Source: MED-G105 sp039814575
Lineage (GTDB): Bacteria > Pseudomonadota > Alphaproteobacteria > Caulobacterales > Parvularculaceae
NCBI GenBank assembly: GCA_039814575.1
Contig: JBCCAY010000004.1
Coordinates: forward strand, 1-64,000
Direction: 5' to 3'
Length of the DNA stretch: 64,000 nt
A program made the position numbers and the translations under genes. The number at the start of each line of letters is the position of its first letter. The first letter of the stretch is position 1. Positions 24,901-33,959 of this stretch are shown piece by piece. The notes under the pieces are model-generated. The model saw only the letters and a list, made by a program, of their open reading frames with translations, made no database searches and was not told the DNA's origin.

Positions 24901-25908
24901 ATGGGCGAAGTTAATAAGAGGTCGGCGGACGCCGCCGCACCAGAAAAAGGCTGTGTCGGCGGCGCCAGTGCAGGGAAAACGAGCGGTGATGGCGCCGCAC
25001 TATTCGCACAAACCGTCAAAACCGCGCGCGCGGCGATTGATGCGCGCCTCGACACGCTCTTCCACGAAGCGCGAGAGCCTGCGCGCCTTACATGCGCCAT
25101 TCGACATGGCCTTTTATCGCCCGGAAAGCGGCTTCGGCCCCTTATTACTGTCCTCGCCGGGCGCCAATTCGGCGCCCCTATCGAACGCACCCTAGACGCC
25201 GCGTGCGCCGTGGAAATGGTGCATGCCGCCTCGCTCATTATGGACGACCTTCCCGCCATGGATAACGCCCGCATGCGTCGCGGCGCCGTCGCGACCCACG
25301 TCGTCTTCGGCGAAGGCACCGGCATGTTGGCGACCATCGGCCTGATGAACGAAGCGTTTCGAATCATCGCCGAAACACCCGGCGCAGAGGCGGATCGCCG
25401 GTTACGGGCGCTGTCCCACCTCACGGCTGCGATTGGACCCGACGGCCTCGCCGGCGGTCAGGAAAAAGACATTATGTGCGGCGGCCCCGCGGCCGGCGAC
25501 CACACGATCGCCGAAATGGAGCATCGCCACCAGCAAAAGACCGGCTCACTCTTTTCAGCCGCGGCCGCCATGGGCGCGGAGCTCGCCAACGCTGACGAGG
25601 CTGGCGTCGCCGCCATGATCGATTACGGAAGCGCCCTTGGTCTCGCTTACCAAGCCTTCGATGACGTAATGGACGCCTCGGCGAGCGAAAGCGACATCGG
25701 CAAAGACGTCAAACAAGACGAAGGCAAATCAACGGTGGTGACGATTTTAGGCGAAGACGGCGCGAGCGCCGCCGGTCATCGCTGGATCGAACGCGCCGTT
25801 AATATCGCTGAGGCCGCCGGCGCCGATAACGCTGAAAGCCGCGAAGACGCGCCATTGGCGCTCTTCGCCAAAGCGGTCGCCAGCAAATTTAAAGACAGCA
25901 GAGCCTAA
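24901..25908 (+). CDS. crtE: geranylgeranyl diphosphate synthase
   Basis: Trans-isoprenyl diphosphate synthase that supplies the C20 precursor of carotenoids. The first Asp-rich motif MDDLPAMDNARMRRG and the second FDDVMD followed by SDIGKD are intact, and KRLRPLITVLAG is present. The ATG at 24901 gives 335 aa; the first 30 residues look disordered. A farnesyl-only synthase cannot be excluded by sequence, but the gene is followed after 21 bases by crtZ, which supports CrtE. Confidence 0.92.
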   Translation: MGEVNKRSADAAAPEKGCVGGASAGKTSGDGAALFAQTVKTARAAIDARLDTLFHEAREPARLTCAIRHGLLSPGKRLRPLITVLAGRQFGAPIERTLDAACAVEMVHAASLIMDDLPAMDNARMRRGAVATHVVFGEGTGMLATIGLMNEAFRIIAETPGAEADRRLRALSHLTAAIGPDGLAGGQEKDIMCGGPAAGDHTIAEMEHRHQQKTGSLFSAAAAMGAELANADEAGVAAMIDYGSALGLAYQAFDDVMDASASESDIGKDVKQDEGKSTVVTILGEDGASAAGHRWIERAVNIAEAAGADNAESREDAPLALFAKAVASKFKDSRA

Positions 25909-25929
25909 GCGCTGAAGAGTTCTCCGTTC

Positions 25930-26424
25930 ATGACCGCCCTCGCCTTCATCGCTATTGTCATCGCCTTCGTTTTCATCATGGAAGGCGTCGCCTGGCTGAT
26001 GCATCGCTATGTGATGCATGGCTTTTTGTGGTCGGTGCACAAATCACACCACGAACCGACAGAAGGACCATTTGAACTGAACGATATTTTCGGCGTCGTG
26101 TTCGCGCTGCCGTCAATCGCGTTGATTTACTACGGCTATCGTTATTCAGCGCCAGCGCTCGCCGCGGGCGTCGGCATATTCGTGTACGGTGTTGTTTACT
26201 TCCTCTTCCACGACATTCTTGTGCATCGGCGCATCGATCTCGGCCTGCGGCCCAAAAAAGGCTTTCTCGCACGGGTTCTACAAGCCCACCGCCTCCATCA
26301 CGCCGTGGAGTCGAAAGACGGGTGCGTGTCATTCGGGTTTATTCTCGCCCCCTCACCGAAACGCCTAAAACAAATGCTGAAAGCAACCGAGACGGCGAAG
26401 ATGCGCGCTGCGAAGGGCGTTTAA
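25930..26424 (+). CDS. crtZ: beta-carotene 3-hydroxylase
   Basis: Membrane di-iron hydroxylase that adds hydroxyl groups to beta-ionone rings, giving zeaxanthin and, with CrtW, astaxanthin. The 164-aa length is normal. The four histidine clusters are seen in HRYVMHG, HKSHHEP, HDILVHRR and HRLHHAVESKDG, between hydrophobic helices. Its last three bases overlap the stop of the convergent crtW gene (shared TTAA), so no space for a terminator exists. Confidence 0.96.
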   Translation: MTALAFIAIVIAFVFIMEGVAWLMHRYVMHGFLWSVHKSHHEPTEGPFELNDIFGVVFALPSIALIYYGYRYSAPALAAGVGIFVYGVVYFLFHDILVHRRIDLGLRPKKGFLARVLQAHRLHHAVESKDGCVSFGFILAPSPKRLKQMLKATETAKMRAAKGV

Positions 26425-27176
26425 CCCGCCTCGCCTGCGACCACCTTGCCCGCGAGACGCGCACGACGCAGCGCCGGTAAACGCCACCACGGAACGCCCG
26501 GATGGTCGTGGTGTTCTTCATGATAGCCAAAATGATAGCACGATAAGAACGACATCCATTCGGGCACATCGATCGTGCGCGCATTATGGGCGTGAGTGTG
26601 CCCGCCGGGCGGCGTTTTGTGGGGCAGATAAACCCCGAACACAAAAAGCTGCACGGCCGATGTCCATGCAGGCACAGCGAAAAACATCAGCATACTCACA
26701 TAAGAGCCGCTGATCGCCCATGCGGCGCCCACATGCAAATACATGAGCAACAGGTTTCGCCAGGAATAGTATTTGACGATAAACGACCACAGCCACGGCG
26801 CGGGTTTTTCATCGACGCCGACGGCATAATCAGGGTCGTCCGCCGTCACCGGCGCGCGGTGATGCGCATGGTGATTGTCGCGCATCTTTTTCCAAAGAAA
26901 TCCGCCATAGAGAAAAATCGCCGCCGCGCCGATGGCGTCATTAATACGCCGCCGGCCGGGCGCGAGACTGCCATGCATCGCGTCATGCGCCGTGATGAAC
27001 AGTCCCACATTCAAGAAATTCTGGATCAGTATGTGCGGGATCGCCGAGACGCCTAAAGGATCGCCATAGCGTAACGCATAGACGAGATGCCCCATCCACG
27101 CCGCAATAACGACGAAAGCGATGATGACGCCGCGCCATTCATAAGGTGCGTTATAAGTCGTTCGAGCAACTACCAT
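26421..27176 (-). CDS. crtW: beta-carotene ketolase
   Basis: Membrane di-iron enzyme that introduces 4-keto groups into beta-ionone rings, giving canthaxanthin and astaxanthin. The 251-aa protein has the histidine motifs HDAMHGS, HHAHHRAP and HEEHHDHPGVPWWRLP of the CrtW family and several membrane helices. It is transcribed toward crtZ. The presence of both CrtW and CrtZ predicts ketolated and hydroxylated carotenoids. Confidence 0.96.
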   Translation of the reverse strand: MVVARTTYNAPYEWRGVIIAFVVIAAWMGHLVYALRYGDPLGVSAIPHILIQNFLNVGLFITAHDAMHGSLAPGRRRINDAIGAAAIFLYGGFLWKKMRDNHHAHHRAPVTADDPDYAVGVDEKPAPWLWSFIVKYYSWRNLLLMYLHVGAAWAISGSYVSMLMFFAVPAWTSAVQLFVFGVYLPHKTPPGGHTHAHNARTIDVPEWMSFLSCYHFGYHEEHHDHPGVPWWRLPALRRARLAGKVVAGEAG

Positions 27177-27261
27177 TGGTCCAGCTTACCGGGCGCGGGC
27201 GCCGCTCGCAATTCGACTAAGGCGCCCATCAGAAACATTGATGCGAAAACTTGAGCGCGCG

Positions 27262-27301
27262 CAAAAAATGGAGCCGGCGTCTGGGGAGAGACGCCGGCTC
27301 C
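27262..27301 (-). terminator. rho-independent terminator after the chemoreceptor gene
   Basis: A perfect 12-bp stem (GGAGCCGGCGTC at 27270-27281 with GACGCCGGCTCC at 27290-27301) closes an 8-base loop. Read on the minus strand it is followed by ATTTTTTG, a U-tract. It lies about 60 bases after the chemoreceptor stop and before crtW, so it should separate the two transcripts. Confidence 0.88.
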
Positions 27302-27360
27302 GCACCGCGGTGTTTGGCTGAGGTTCTTGTCTTTCGAAGGGCCGTCGCGAGGCGATTCGA

Positions 27361-29811
27361 CTAGAACTCCTGCCACCCATCGCCGGCGCCCCTGTCCGCG
27401 CCGGCGGCGGTTCCTTCGGCCGTCGCATAAGCGGCGACCTTGTCTTGTTGCTCCAAAACCGTCGTTGACGATTTCGGTGGGGCTTTGTCCGTTGTCGGCG
27501 CCGCGCTCGTCGGCGGTGACGCGTCTCGGTCTTCTTCTGAACGCCGTTTCAAACGCAGATCGACCGAGCCGCCCACATCGAAATGGGTGATCTTCTCGGT
27601 CAGCTCTTCAGAGTCTTGGGTTAGTCGGTGGCTCGCCATCGTGGATTGCTCAACCATTGACGCGTTTTGTTGCGTCACCCGATCCATTTCGTTAACGGCG
27701 TTGTTCACCTCGGTGAGGCTCGTTGATTGCTCAGCCGCCGCCGAGGTGATGTTGGCCACGAGCTTGGTCACTTCTTCAACCCGATTGACGATCTCGCTCA
27801 ACGCGCCGCCTGCGCGGCCGACAAGGTCGACGCCGGAGTCCACCTGCCGCGAGCTGTCGGAGATGAGCGCTTTGATTTCTTTCGCCGCATCAGACGAGCG
27901 TTGCGCAAGCCCCCGCACTTCTTGAGCGACGACGGCGAAGCCTTTGCCCGCGTCGCCTGCCCGCGCCGCTTCAACACCGGCGTTCAGGGCCAGTAAATTC
28001 GTTTGGAAAGCAATATCGTCGATGACGCCGATAATCTGCGTAATCTGACTGGAGGATTTTTCGATTTCGCCCATCGCCGAGACGGCTTGCGTCACGACTT
28101 CGCTGCTTTGTTGCGCTTCTTTGCGGGTTTCCGCGACAACAACGTTGACTTCTTTGGCGCCTTCCGCGGTCTGCGCAACCGTTGCGGTAATCTCATCAAG
28201 CGCGGCGGCCGTTTCTTCCAGCGTCGCTGCTTGCTTTTCCGTCCGAAGCGATAAGTTGTCCGCAGACGTTGCAATTTCGCCAGCGCCCATTTTAATGCCG
28301 TACGCCGTTTCAGCGATCATTTCGATGATGTCACGCAGCGTCTGAACCGTATCATTGAAGTCACGGCGGAGCTGCTCATATTCCGGCGTAAAGGGCTTAT
28401 CGAGTTGCTTGCGCAAGTCACCGGAGGCGAGCGCGTTCAAGCCCGACTTAAGCTCATTCACAACGAGTTCTTGAGAATCGGCCTGGGCCTGACGCTCTTC
28501 AGACGCCGTTTTTAGTTTTTCAACGGCTGAGTTGAAGTCAACGCGCAGCATCTCATAATCAGAGGCGAACGGATCTTCGATCGGCTGCGAAAAGTCGCCC
28601 GCCGCCAGGCGATTTAGCCCGGAGGCCAGCGCTTCGACCACCTTCGCCTGCTCGCGTTCACGCTCTAGACGGGTTTCTTCGGCCGCAATGCGTTCGTTTT
28701 CAGCCTCAGTAACTTCCGTCGCGAGCTTTAGAACTTTAAACGGTTTACCGTTACGATCGAGGACCGGATTATAGGCCGCCTGAATCCATACCTCACGCCC
28801 GCCTTTCCCCCGACGTTTATACTTTTTCGCTTCATATTCCCCGCGGCCCAATCTCTCCCAAAACTCGAAATACTCTTTGCTTGTTGCATATTCCGGATCG
28901 ACGAATATGCGGTGGTGCTTGCCTTTGATTTCATCGAGGCTGTAACCCATCGTGCGCAGAAAGTTCTTATTGGCGTTGACCACCATACCATCGAGGGTGA
29001 ATTCGATCACCGCCTGGGAACGATCAAGCGCGCCCAACATGCTGGCGTTCACCCGCTGCTCGGTGATGTTCGCCCATTCAAGAACATTGCCGATATAATC
29101 GCCTTTAGCATCGAAAACGCCCGATACATTAAGGGCGAACTGCAATTCTCCGACGGCGATGTCCGTCCGAAACGGCAAGCGTTTCGGATCATTTAAAAGC
29201 TGACGTTGATGCGCTGGATTTTTGTGAAATTGGTCGATATTTGCGCCGATAATCCGTTCAGGATCGAAATTCGGCCAGGCTTCGCGAAATTCTGCGGAAT
29301 TTTCTTTGAGAAGCGCGCGCGTCGACTCATTCACGTAAATGACATTGAAATCGCGATCGACCATCATCATGGCGCTCGACGACCCGCCGAACGCGGCGCT
29401 TTTGAAAGCGGCCTCGCCGCGAGCTTCCGCTTGCTGGGTGACATCGAAGCCGACGGCGACGACATGGGCCTTGCGCCCCTTTTGCGGCCTCAAAGGCAGA
29501 AACACGCCGCGAAACCAGACAACGCCCTCGTCGCCGCGACGCAATCGACACTCGATTTGCTGGGGTTGGCCTTTGTTTAGAGCGTTCCAAAACTCCGGCG
29601 TTTTAGCGGCGCTATCGTCCTCTGGCGCGAGAATCGCGCGAAAACGGCGCTCTTTTACGTCCTCTACGGTATATCCCGTCAGTTCCAAGAATAACTCGTT
29701 TGCAGAGACAATTCCGCCGTCAGGCTTAAATTCAAGGCACGCAAAGCCTTTTTTCACTGAGCGGAATTTGCGCGCGTTCTCGCATAAACTCTTGAATGCG
29801 TTGACCGGCAT
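27361..29811 (-). CDS. soluble PAS-containing methyl-accepting chemotaxis protein
   Basis: Chemoreceptor of about 816 aa from the ATG at 29811, which has GGGGGA upstream; the frame is open to a TTG at 29853. It has no membrane segment, so it is a cytoplasmic receptor. Three PAS domains (about 20-125, 135-250 and 255-370) precede two HAMP-like repeats (SGLNRLAAGDFSQPI and SGLNALASGDLRKQL). A long MCP signalling coiled coil follows, with the hairpin tip IDDIAFQTNLLALNAGVEAARAG near 598-620. The C-terminal WQEF is a CheR/CheB tether of the xWxxF type. PAS domains suggest redox, light or energy sensing. It stands alone between carotenoid genes. Confidence 0.93.
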   Translation of the reverse strand: MPVNAFKSLCENARKFRSVKKGFACLEFKPDGGIVSANELFLELTGYTVEDVKERRFRAILAPEDDSAAKTPEFWNALNKGQPQQIECRLRRGDEGVVWFRGVFLPLRPQKGRKAHVVAVGFDVTQQAEARGEAAFKSAAFGGSSSAMMMVDRDFNVIYVNESTRALLKENSAEFREAWPNFDPERIIGANIDQFHKNPAHQRQLLNDPKRLPFRTDIAVGELQFALNVSGVFDAKGDYIGNVLEWANITEQRVNASMLGALDRSQAVIEFTLDGMVVNANKNFLRTMGYSLDEIKGKHHRIFVDPEYATSKEYFEFWERLGRGEYEAKKYKRRGKGGREVWIQAAYNPVLDRNGKPFKVLKLATEVTEAENERIAAEETRLEREREQAKVVEALASGLNRLAAGDFSQPIEDPFASDYEMLRVDFNSAVEKLKTASEERQAQADSQELVVNELKSGLNALASGDLRKQLDKPFTPEYEQLRRDFNDTVQTLRDIIEMIAETAYGIKMGAGEIATSADNLSLRTEKQAATLEETAAALDEITATVAQTAEGAKEVNVVVAETRKEAQQSSEVVTQAVSAMGEIEKSSSQITQIIGVIDDIAFQTNLLALNAGVEAARAGDAGKGFAVVAQEVRGLAQRSSDAAKEIKALISDSSRQVDSGVDLVGRAGGALSEIVNRVEEVTKLVANITSAAAEQSTSLTEVNNAVNEMDRVTQQNASMVEQSTMASHRLTQDSEELTEKITHFDVGGSVDLRLKRRSEEDRDASPPTSAAPTTDKAPPKSSTTVLEQQDKVAAYATAEGTAAGADRGAGDGWQEF

Positions 29812-30172
29812 GGCGTCCCCCGAACTTCCGTGAGCTGTAAAAGTGATATTCAACGGAGGGCATTTAAACAGACTTAGGTAAACAAGCCCTTGACCAATGG
29901 ACCAGGGTCTACGTTCCGATCGATATTAACGAATGGGTAAGCTTTTAGGGGCTCGCAGAACCTCACCACAACAGACCCATCAGAGAACAAGCCCGGCGTC
30001 AGCACGTCTCCAGCGCCTTCAGCGCCAAATTTTGAGGAAAGTAAGCTGGTCCGACGGCACGCGATGTTTCGACGGCGGACTGACGAAGGGATTTTCGTAT
30101 TTCATGCGTTAGCGGACAATCCGACGACGGCCCGAGTGGTGCGCGGTTTTAAAACGCTTACTGCACCCCCGA
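29812..30172 (-). other. intergenic upstream of the chemoreceptor gene, possible CtrA-like site
   Basis: No supported gene is present. The stretch separates the start of the chemoreceptor gene from the end of crtB. TTAA-N7-GTAA at 29926-29940 matches seven of eight bases of the CtrA consensus TTAA-N7-TTAA, about 115 bases before the chosen start. CtrA controls many motility and chemotaxis genes in alphaproteobacteria. A single near-match is weak evidence. Confidence 0.25.
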
Positions 30173-31150
30173 TCAGCTCGCTAATCGGCGCGGGCGCATC
30201 CACAATCCCGCGCGCGCGCTTGGCGGCGCGTTCTTCAAAAAGATCGACGCCGGCGCGCCGGTGGCGATCCCTGCGAGGGCTAGCATCATTTTGCGACGCT
30301 TAGCAACATAGACGCGGCCGCGCCACGCCTCAGGGCCGCCCGCACGCAATCGCGCGCCGATCGCCCGATAGATATTACGCGCCGCTGCAATCGCCGCCGC
30401 CGCGCGGGTCGGCAAGCGCCGCACGCCCTCTGTTGCGGATTCATAATAGGCGTCCGCCACGCGCAATTGGCGCACTGCAGCGCGCCAAACCGCATCCTTA
30501 TTTTCTGGGCTCAGAAGAACCGACGGTTCCGCTGACAGTCCTTCCTCGGCAAGAACGTCTTGAGGCAAATAAACACGGCCGGCAGCCGCATCATCCATAA
30601 TATCGCGGCAAATATTCGTAAGCTGAAAAGCAAGGCCCAGATCACAGGCACGATCGAGCGTTTCCACATCGTCACGATCGACGCCCATGACAATCGCCAT
30701 CATCACGCCAACCACGCCGGCGACGCCATAGCAATAGGTCAATAAATCGTCCATAGACAGATAAAGTCGCGGCGTTACATCATGGGCGAACCCGTCCAAC
30801 AAGTCCAACGGATAGGAATCCGGCAACCGGTGCTTTAGCGCGACATGGCGGAACGCTTCAAAGGCCGGCTCCGTGCAAGGCCCGCCATTCAGGGCGTCAC
30901 GGGTCATCGATTTCAGCCCATCAAGCCGCCGTGCGCGTTCGGCGGGCGTCATCGCCGCGTCGGGCGCATCGGCGCCCAGCGTTTGACCGTCAATGACATC
31001 GTCGCAATAACGGCACCACGCATAGAGCATTTGCGCATCATCGCGCATTGGCGCGTCAAAAAAGTGCGAGGCGAGCGCAAAACTCTTAGACCCGTCAGCG
31101 ATCGCGGCGCGGCTATAGTCCTTCAGCGCATCAGACGGCGGTGCGTTCAT
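30173..31150 (-). CDS. crtB: phytoene synthase
   Basis: Head-to-head condensation of two geranylgeranyl diphosphates to phytoene. The two Asp-rich motifs are DDVIDGQ and DIMDDAAAGRVYLP, with YPLDLLDGFAHDV, YCYGVAGVVG and LGLAFQLTNICRD in the family order. The ATG at 31150 (MNAPPSDALKDY) gives 325 aa; a TTG six codons earlier is also open. It follows crtI at a distance of about 40 bases on the same strand, so the two are probably one transcript. Confidence 0.95.
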   Translation of the reverse strand: MNAPPSDALKDYSRAAIADGSKSFALASHFFDAPMRDDAQMLYAWCRYCDDVIDGQTLGADAPDAAMTPAERARRLDGLKSMTRDALNGGPCTEPAFEAFRHVALKHRLPDSYPLDLLDGFAHDVTPRLYLSMDDLLTYCYGVAGVVGVMMAIVMGVDRDDVETLDRACDLGLAFQLTNICRDIMDDAAAGRVYLPQDVLAEEGLSAEPSVLLSPENKDAVWRAAVRQLRVADAYYESATEGVRRLPTRAAAAIAAARNIYRAIGARLRAGGPEAWRGRVYVAKRRKMMLALAGIATGAPASIFLKNAPPSARAGLWMRPRRLAS

Positions 31151-31188
31151 AGTCACAAACTGTATCAAGCCCGCACCGGAAAGCGTCT

Positions 31189-32709
31189 TTATTCTGCGGC
31201 GATCGCGTTTGGATCAGCATCGTTCGATCCAAGATTAAAATCTTCACGCATTAGCCCCGCCGTCGCTTTCGCCGAACCGACAACGCCTGGGATGCCCGCG
31301 CCCGGATGGGTGCCGGCGCCGACAAAATAGAGATTAGCGATTTTGTCGTCGCGATTATGAATGCGGAAGTAAGCCGACTGCGTCAGGATCGGCTCAATCG
31401 AAAACGCCGACCCCAAATGGGCGTTCAGCTCGGTTTCAAAGTCGGCAGGCGTGAAGATATGACAGGTCACCATGTCTTCGCGGAGCCCCGGGATATACCG
31501 CTCCTCTAAATACTTAAGAATGCGGTCGCGGTATTTCGGTCCTTCTACGGACCAATCAATCTTCGCTTTGGCGAGGTTCGGCACCGGCGAGAGAACATAA
31601 TAGGCGTCGCACCCTTCCGGTGCGAGACCGGGGTCCGTCGCCGTCGGTCGATGCAGGTAAAGAGAGAAGTCGTCAGGCAGGTCGGGCCCTGAGAAGATTT
31701 CCGAAATTAGTTCGCGATAACGTGGCCCAAACAGAATTGAGTGATGCGCGAGATCGGGGTGCTGCCGTTTAAGGCCAAAATAAACGACGAAGAGCGAGTT
31801 TGAAAAACGCTTGCTTTTTATCCGCGGCGCAAAACTGCGCCCCCGCTCCGACCCCTTCAAGAGCCGCTCATAGGTGTGAACGATATCGGCGTTCGAGCCG
31901 ACGGCGTCGAAGTCTTCCCGGGCGCCGCCTTCCATAACGACGCCTTTGACGCGATCGCCCTCAACGGCGATTTCGGAGATCGGCGTGTTCAAGCGAACCT
32001 CACCGCCGAGATCTTTAAAGAGTTTTACAAGCCCTTGCACCAAAGCGCCGGTGCCGCCGCGCGGAAACCAAACGCCCCATTTGCGTTCAAGCGCATGAAT
32101 AAGCGCGTAGACCGACGAGGTTTTAAACGGATCGCCGCCGACAAGCAGGGTGTGGAAACTAAACGCCTGGCGTAATTGCGGATCTTTGACGAAATCCGAC
32201 AAGCGCGAATAGACGCTGCGATAGCTCTGCAATTTGGCGAGCTGCGGCGCGGCGCGGACCATCGACCAAAAGTTTAAGAACGGCACGGCGCCGAGTTTCT
32301 GATAGCCCTCATAATAGAGCTCCTCAGAATAGCGATGGAAGCGTTGATAGCCTTCCGCGTCGCCATGATTCTTGGCGCGGATCTGCTCCAGAAGCCCCTC
32401 TTCGTCCTGGCAGTAGTCGAAGGAGTATCCGTCTTCCCACAAAAGCCGATAGAACGGGTCGACGCGCAGAAGCTCCACATAATCGGAAAGCTTGCGGCCC
32501 GACAGCGCGAACAGCTCTTCAAGCGCGGTCGGATCGGTGATCACCGTCGGCCCAGCGTCAAACTTAAAGCCGTCGCGCTCATAGACATAGGCGCGCCCGC
32601 CAGGGCGATCGCGCTTTTCAAACAGCACCGTTTTAAATCCAGCGGACTGCAAGCGTACGGCGAGCGCCAATCCACCAAATCCAGACCCGATAACCGCGGC
32701 TTTCGTCAT
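31189..32709 (-). CDS. crtI: phytoene desaturase
   Basis: FAD-dependent desaturase that converts phytoene to lycopene. The 506-aa protein begins with the dinucleotide-binding motif AVIGSGFGGLALAVRLQSAG followed by EKRDRPGGRAYVYERDGF. The C-terminal CrtI signature AGTHPGAGIPGVVGSAKATA is present. Length and motifs match bacterial CrtI. It is the first gene of the crtI-crtB unit and diverges from the fatty-acid-hydroxylase family gene across about 255 bases that should contain both promoters. Confidence 0.97.
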   Translation of the reverse strand: MTKAAVIGSGFGGLALAVRLQSAGFKTVLFEKRDRPGGRAYVYERDGFKFDAGPTVITDPTALEELFALSGRKLSDYVELLRVDPFYRLLWEDGYSFDYCQDEEGLLEQIRAKNHGDAEGYQRFHRYSEELYYEGYQKLGAVPFLNFWSMVRAAPQLAKLQSYRSVYSRLSDFVKDPQLRQAFSFHTLLVGGDPFKTSSVYALIHALERKWGVWFPRGGTGALVQGLVKLFKDLGGEVRLNTPISEIAVEGDRVKGVVMEGGAREDFDAVGSNADIVHTYERLLKGSERGRSFAPRIKSKRFSNSLFVVYFGLKRQHPDLAHHSILFGPRYRELISEIFSGPDLPDDFSLYLHRPTATDPGLAPEGCDAYYVLSPVPNLAKAKIDWSVEGPKYRDRILKYLEERYIPGLREDMVTCHIFTPADFETELNAHLGSAFSIEPILTQSAYFRIHNRDDKIANLYFVGAGTHPGAGIPGVVGSAKATAGLMREDFNLGSNDADPNAIAAE

Positions 32710-32964
32710 ACTTTTCTCGCTTGTCCACGCCCTTGCCGGCTCGCAGGTATGTTCGCCCCGCGCTCCACTAGGCTATAAGAAACATATCGTATTTACGCCA
32801 GTGGGCGCGCGTCTGATCAGCAGCCGCGGCATTTTGCGAGCGAATATCAGCCTTTAGCGCCAACCTGCCTAGCTGACAGGCCGATCGGCCGGCTTTATTC
32901 TCCCACAGCATAAGAGTGGCGTAAAACGCGCCTTCGTCCAATCTAGAAGGCCTCAAAAAGCGGC

Positions 32965-33756
32965 ATGTCGGCGTACTTTAGCGAGTTTCTCCCCACTTAC
33001 ATCCAGATGACGCTGTTTATTTGGGCGCGATATTTCGTGATCGCCGGCGTTTTCTACGCCGGCCTTTGGCTGCGCCCCGCGGAGAAAGTCGCCGCCGGCC
33101 GTCTCGCCAAAAAAGCGCCGGAACGCGCGATCGTTCTCCACGAAGTTAAAATGTCTGTCATCTCGTCAGCGATCTACGCGGTTCCCGGCGCGATCGTATT
33201 TATGGCGTGGCGCAGCGGCGGTACGGCGATCTATAGCGATATTGTCGGCGTCAGCGGCTGGCTCTATGTGGCGGCGAGCGTCGTTTTCTATCTCTTTTTG
33301 CACGACACCTATTTCTATTGGACGCACCGGGCGATGCATCACCCAAAGCTTTTTCGCGCAACCCACCTCACCCATCACCGATCGAAACAGCCGACGCCCT
33401 GGGCGGCGTTTTCTTTCCACCCCTGGGAGGCGGCGATCTCCGCCTGGCTCTTGCCCTTGGCGACTTTTTTCGTGCCGATCCATGAGGGCGCCGTTTTGTT
33501 TCTGCTGGTCCTGATGACCTATTGCAGCGTCGCGAATCATTCCGGTTGGGAAATCTTGCCCCGCGCCATAACCGAAGGCCCGTTCGGCCGATTTTTCGTG
33601 ACCGCCCGGCATCACAATGTCCACCACACGGATTACAAAGCGAACTACGCCCTCTATTTTCGATTTTGGGATTATGTTTGCGGGACCGATCGCGGACTGG
33701 CGCCCGTTCTCGATGGGCCGCTTATCGCCCCAAAGAAAAGGGCGGTCTCCGCTTAG
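32965..33756 (+). CDS. fatty acid hydroxylase / sterol desaturase family protein
   Basis: A 263-aa membrane di-iron oxygenase with several hydrophobic helices and the eight-histidine pattern of the superfamily: HDTYFYWTHRAMHH, HLTHHRSKQPTPW, and HHNVHH near the C-terminus. Members hydroxylate or desaturate lipids, sterols and isoprenoids. The position next to crtI makes a carotenoid or membrane-lipid modification conceivable, for example a further ring hydroxylation, but the sequence alone does not settle the substrate. It is divergent from crtI and followed by 203 gene-free bases before acs. Confidence 0.88.
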   Translation: MSAYFSEFLPTYIQMTLFIWARYFVIAGVFYAGLWLRPAEKVAAGRLAKKAPERAIVLHEVKMSVISSAIYAVPGAIVFMAWRSGGTAIYSDIVGVSGWLYVAASVVFYLFLHDTYFYWTHRAMHHPKLFRATHLTHHRSKQPTPWAAFSFHPWEAAISAWLLPLATFFVPIHEGAVLFLLVLMTYCSVANHSGWEILPRAITEGPFGRFFVTARHHNVHHTDYKANYALYFRFWDYVCGTDRGLAPVLDGPLIAPKKRAVSA

Positions 33757-33959
33757 GGCCTAATCGGATACTTCTAATCGCTAGCAATTTTATCGCACTG
33801 CCGCCCGAGATCCAAAAGTTCTGGTTCCGCAGCGCGCGCTCGTCGCCTATAGTGCGCGCCCGCTCACCAATAAGCGTCCTTGCGCGACGCCGAACCAGCG
33901 GATTCTAAAGGCCGTCGGACATCTAAGCCCGGCGTCGCATCCATCCTCGAGGACCTTCG

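Noticed and set aside
30064..30303. 79-codon plus-strand frame upstream of the chemoreceptor
   Set aside because: It runs antisense into crtB, lacks a ribosome site and has shadow-like Arg/Ala-rich composition.
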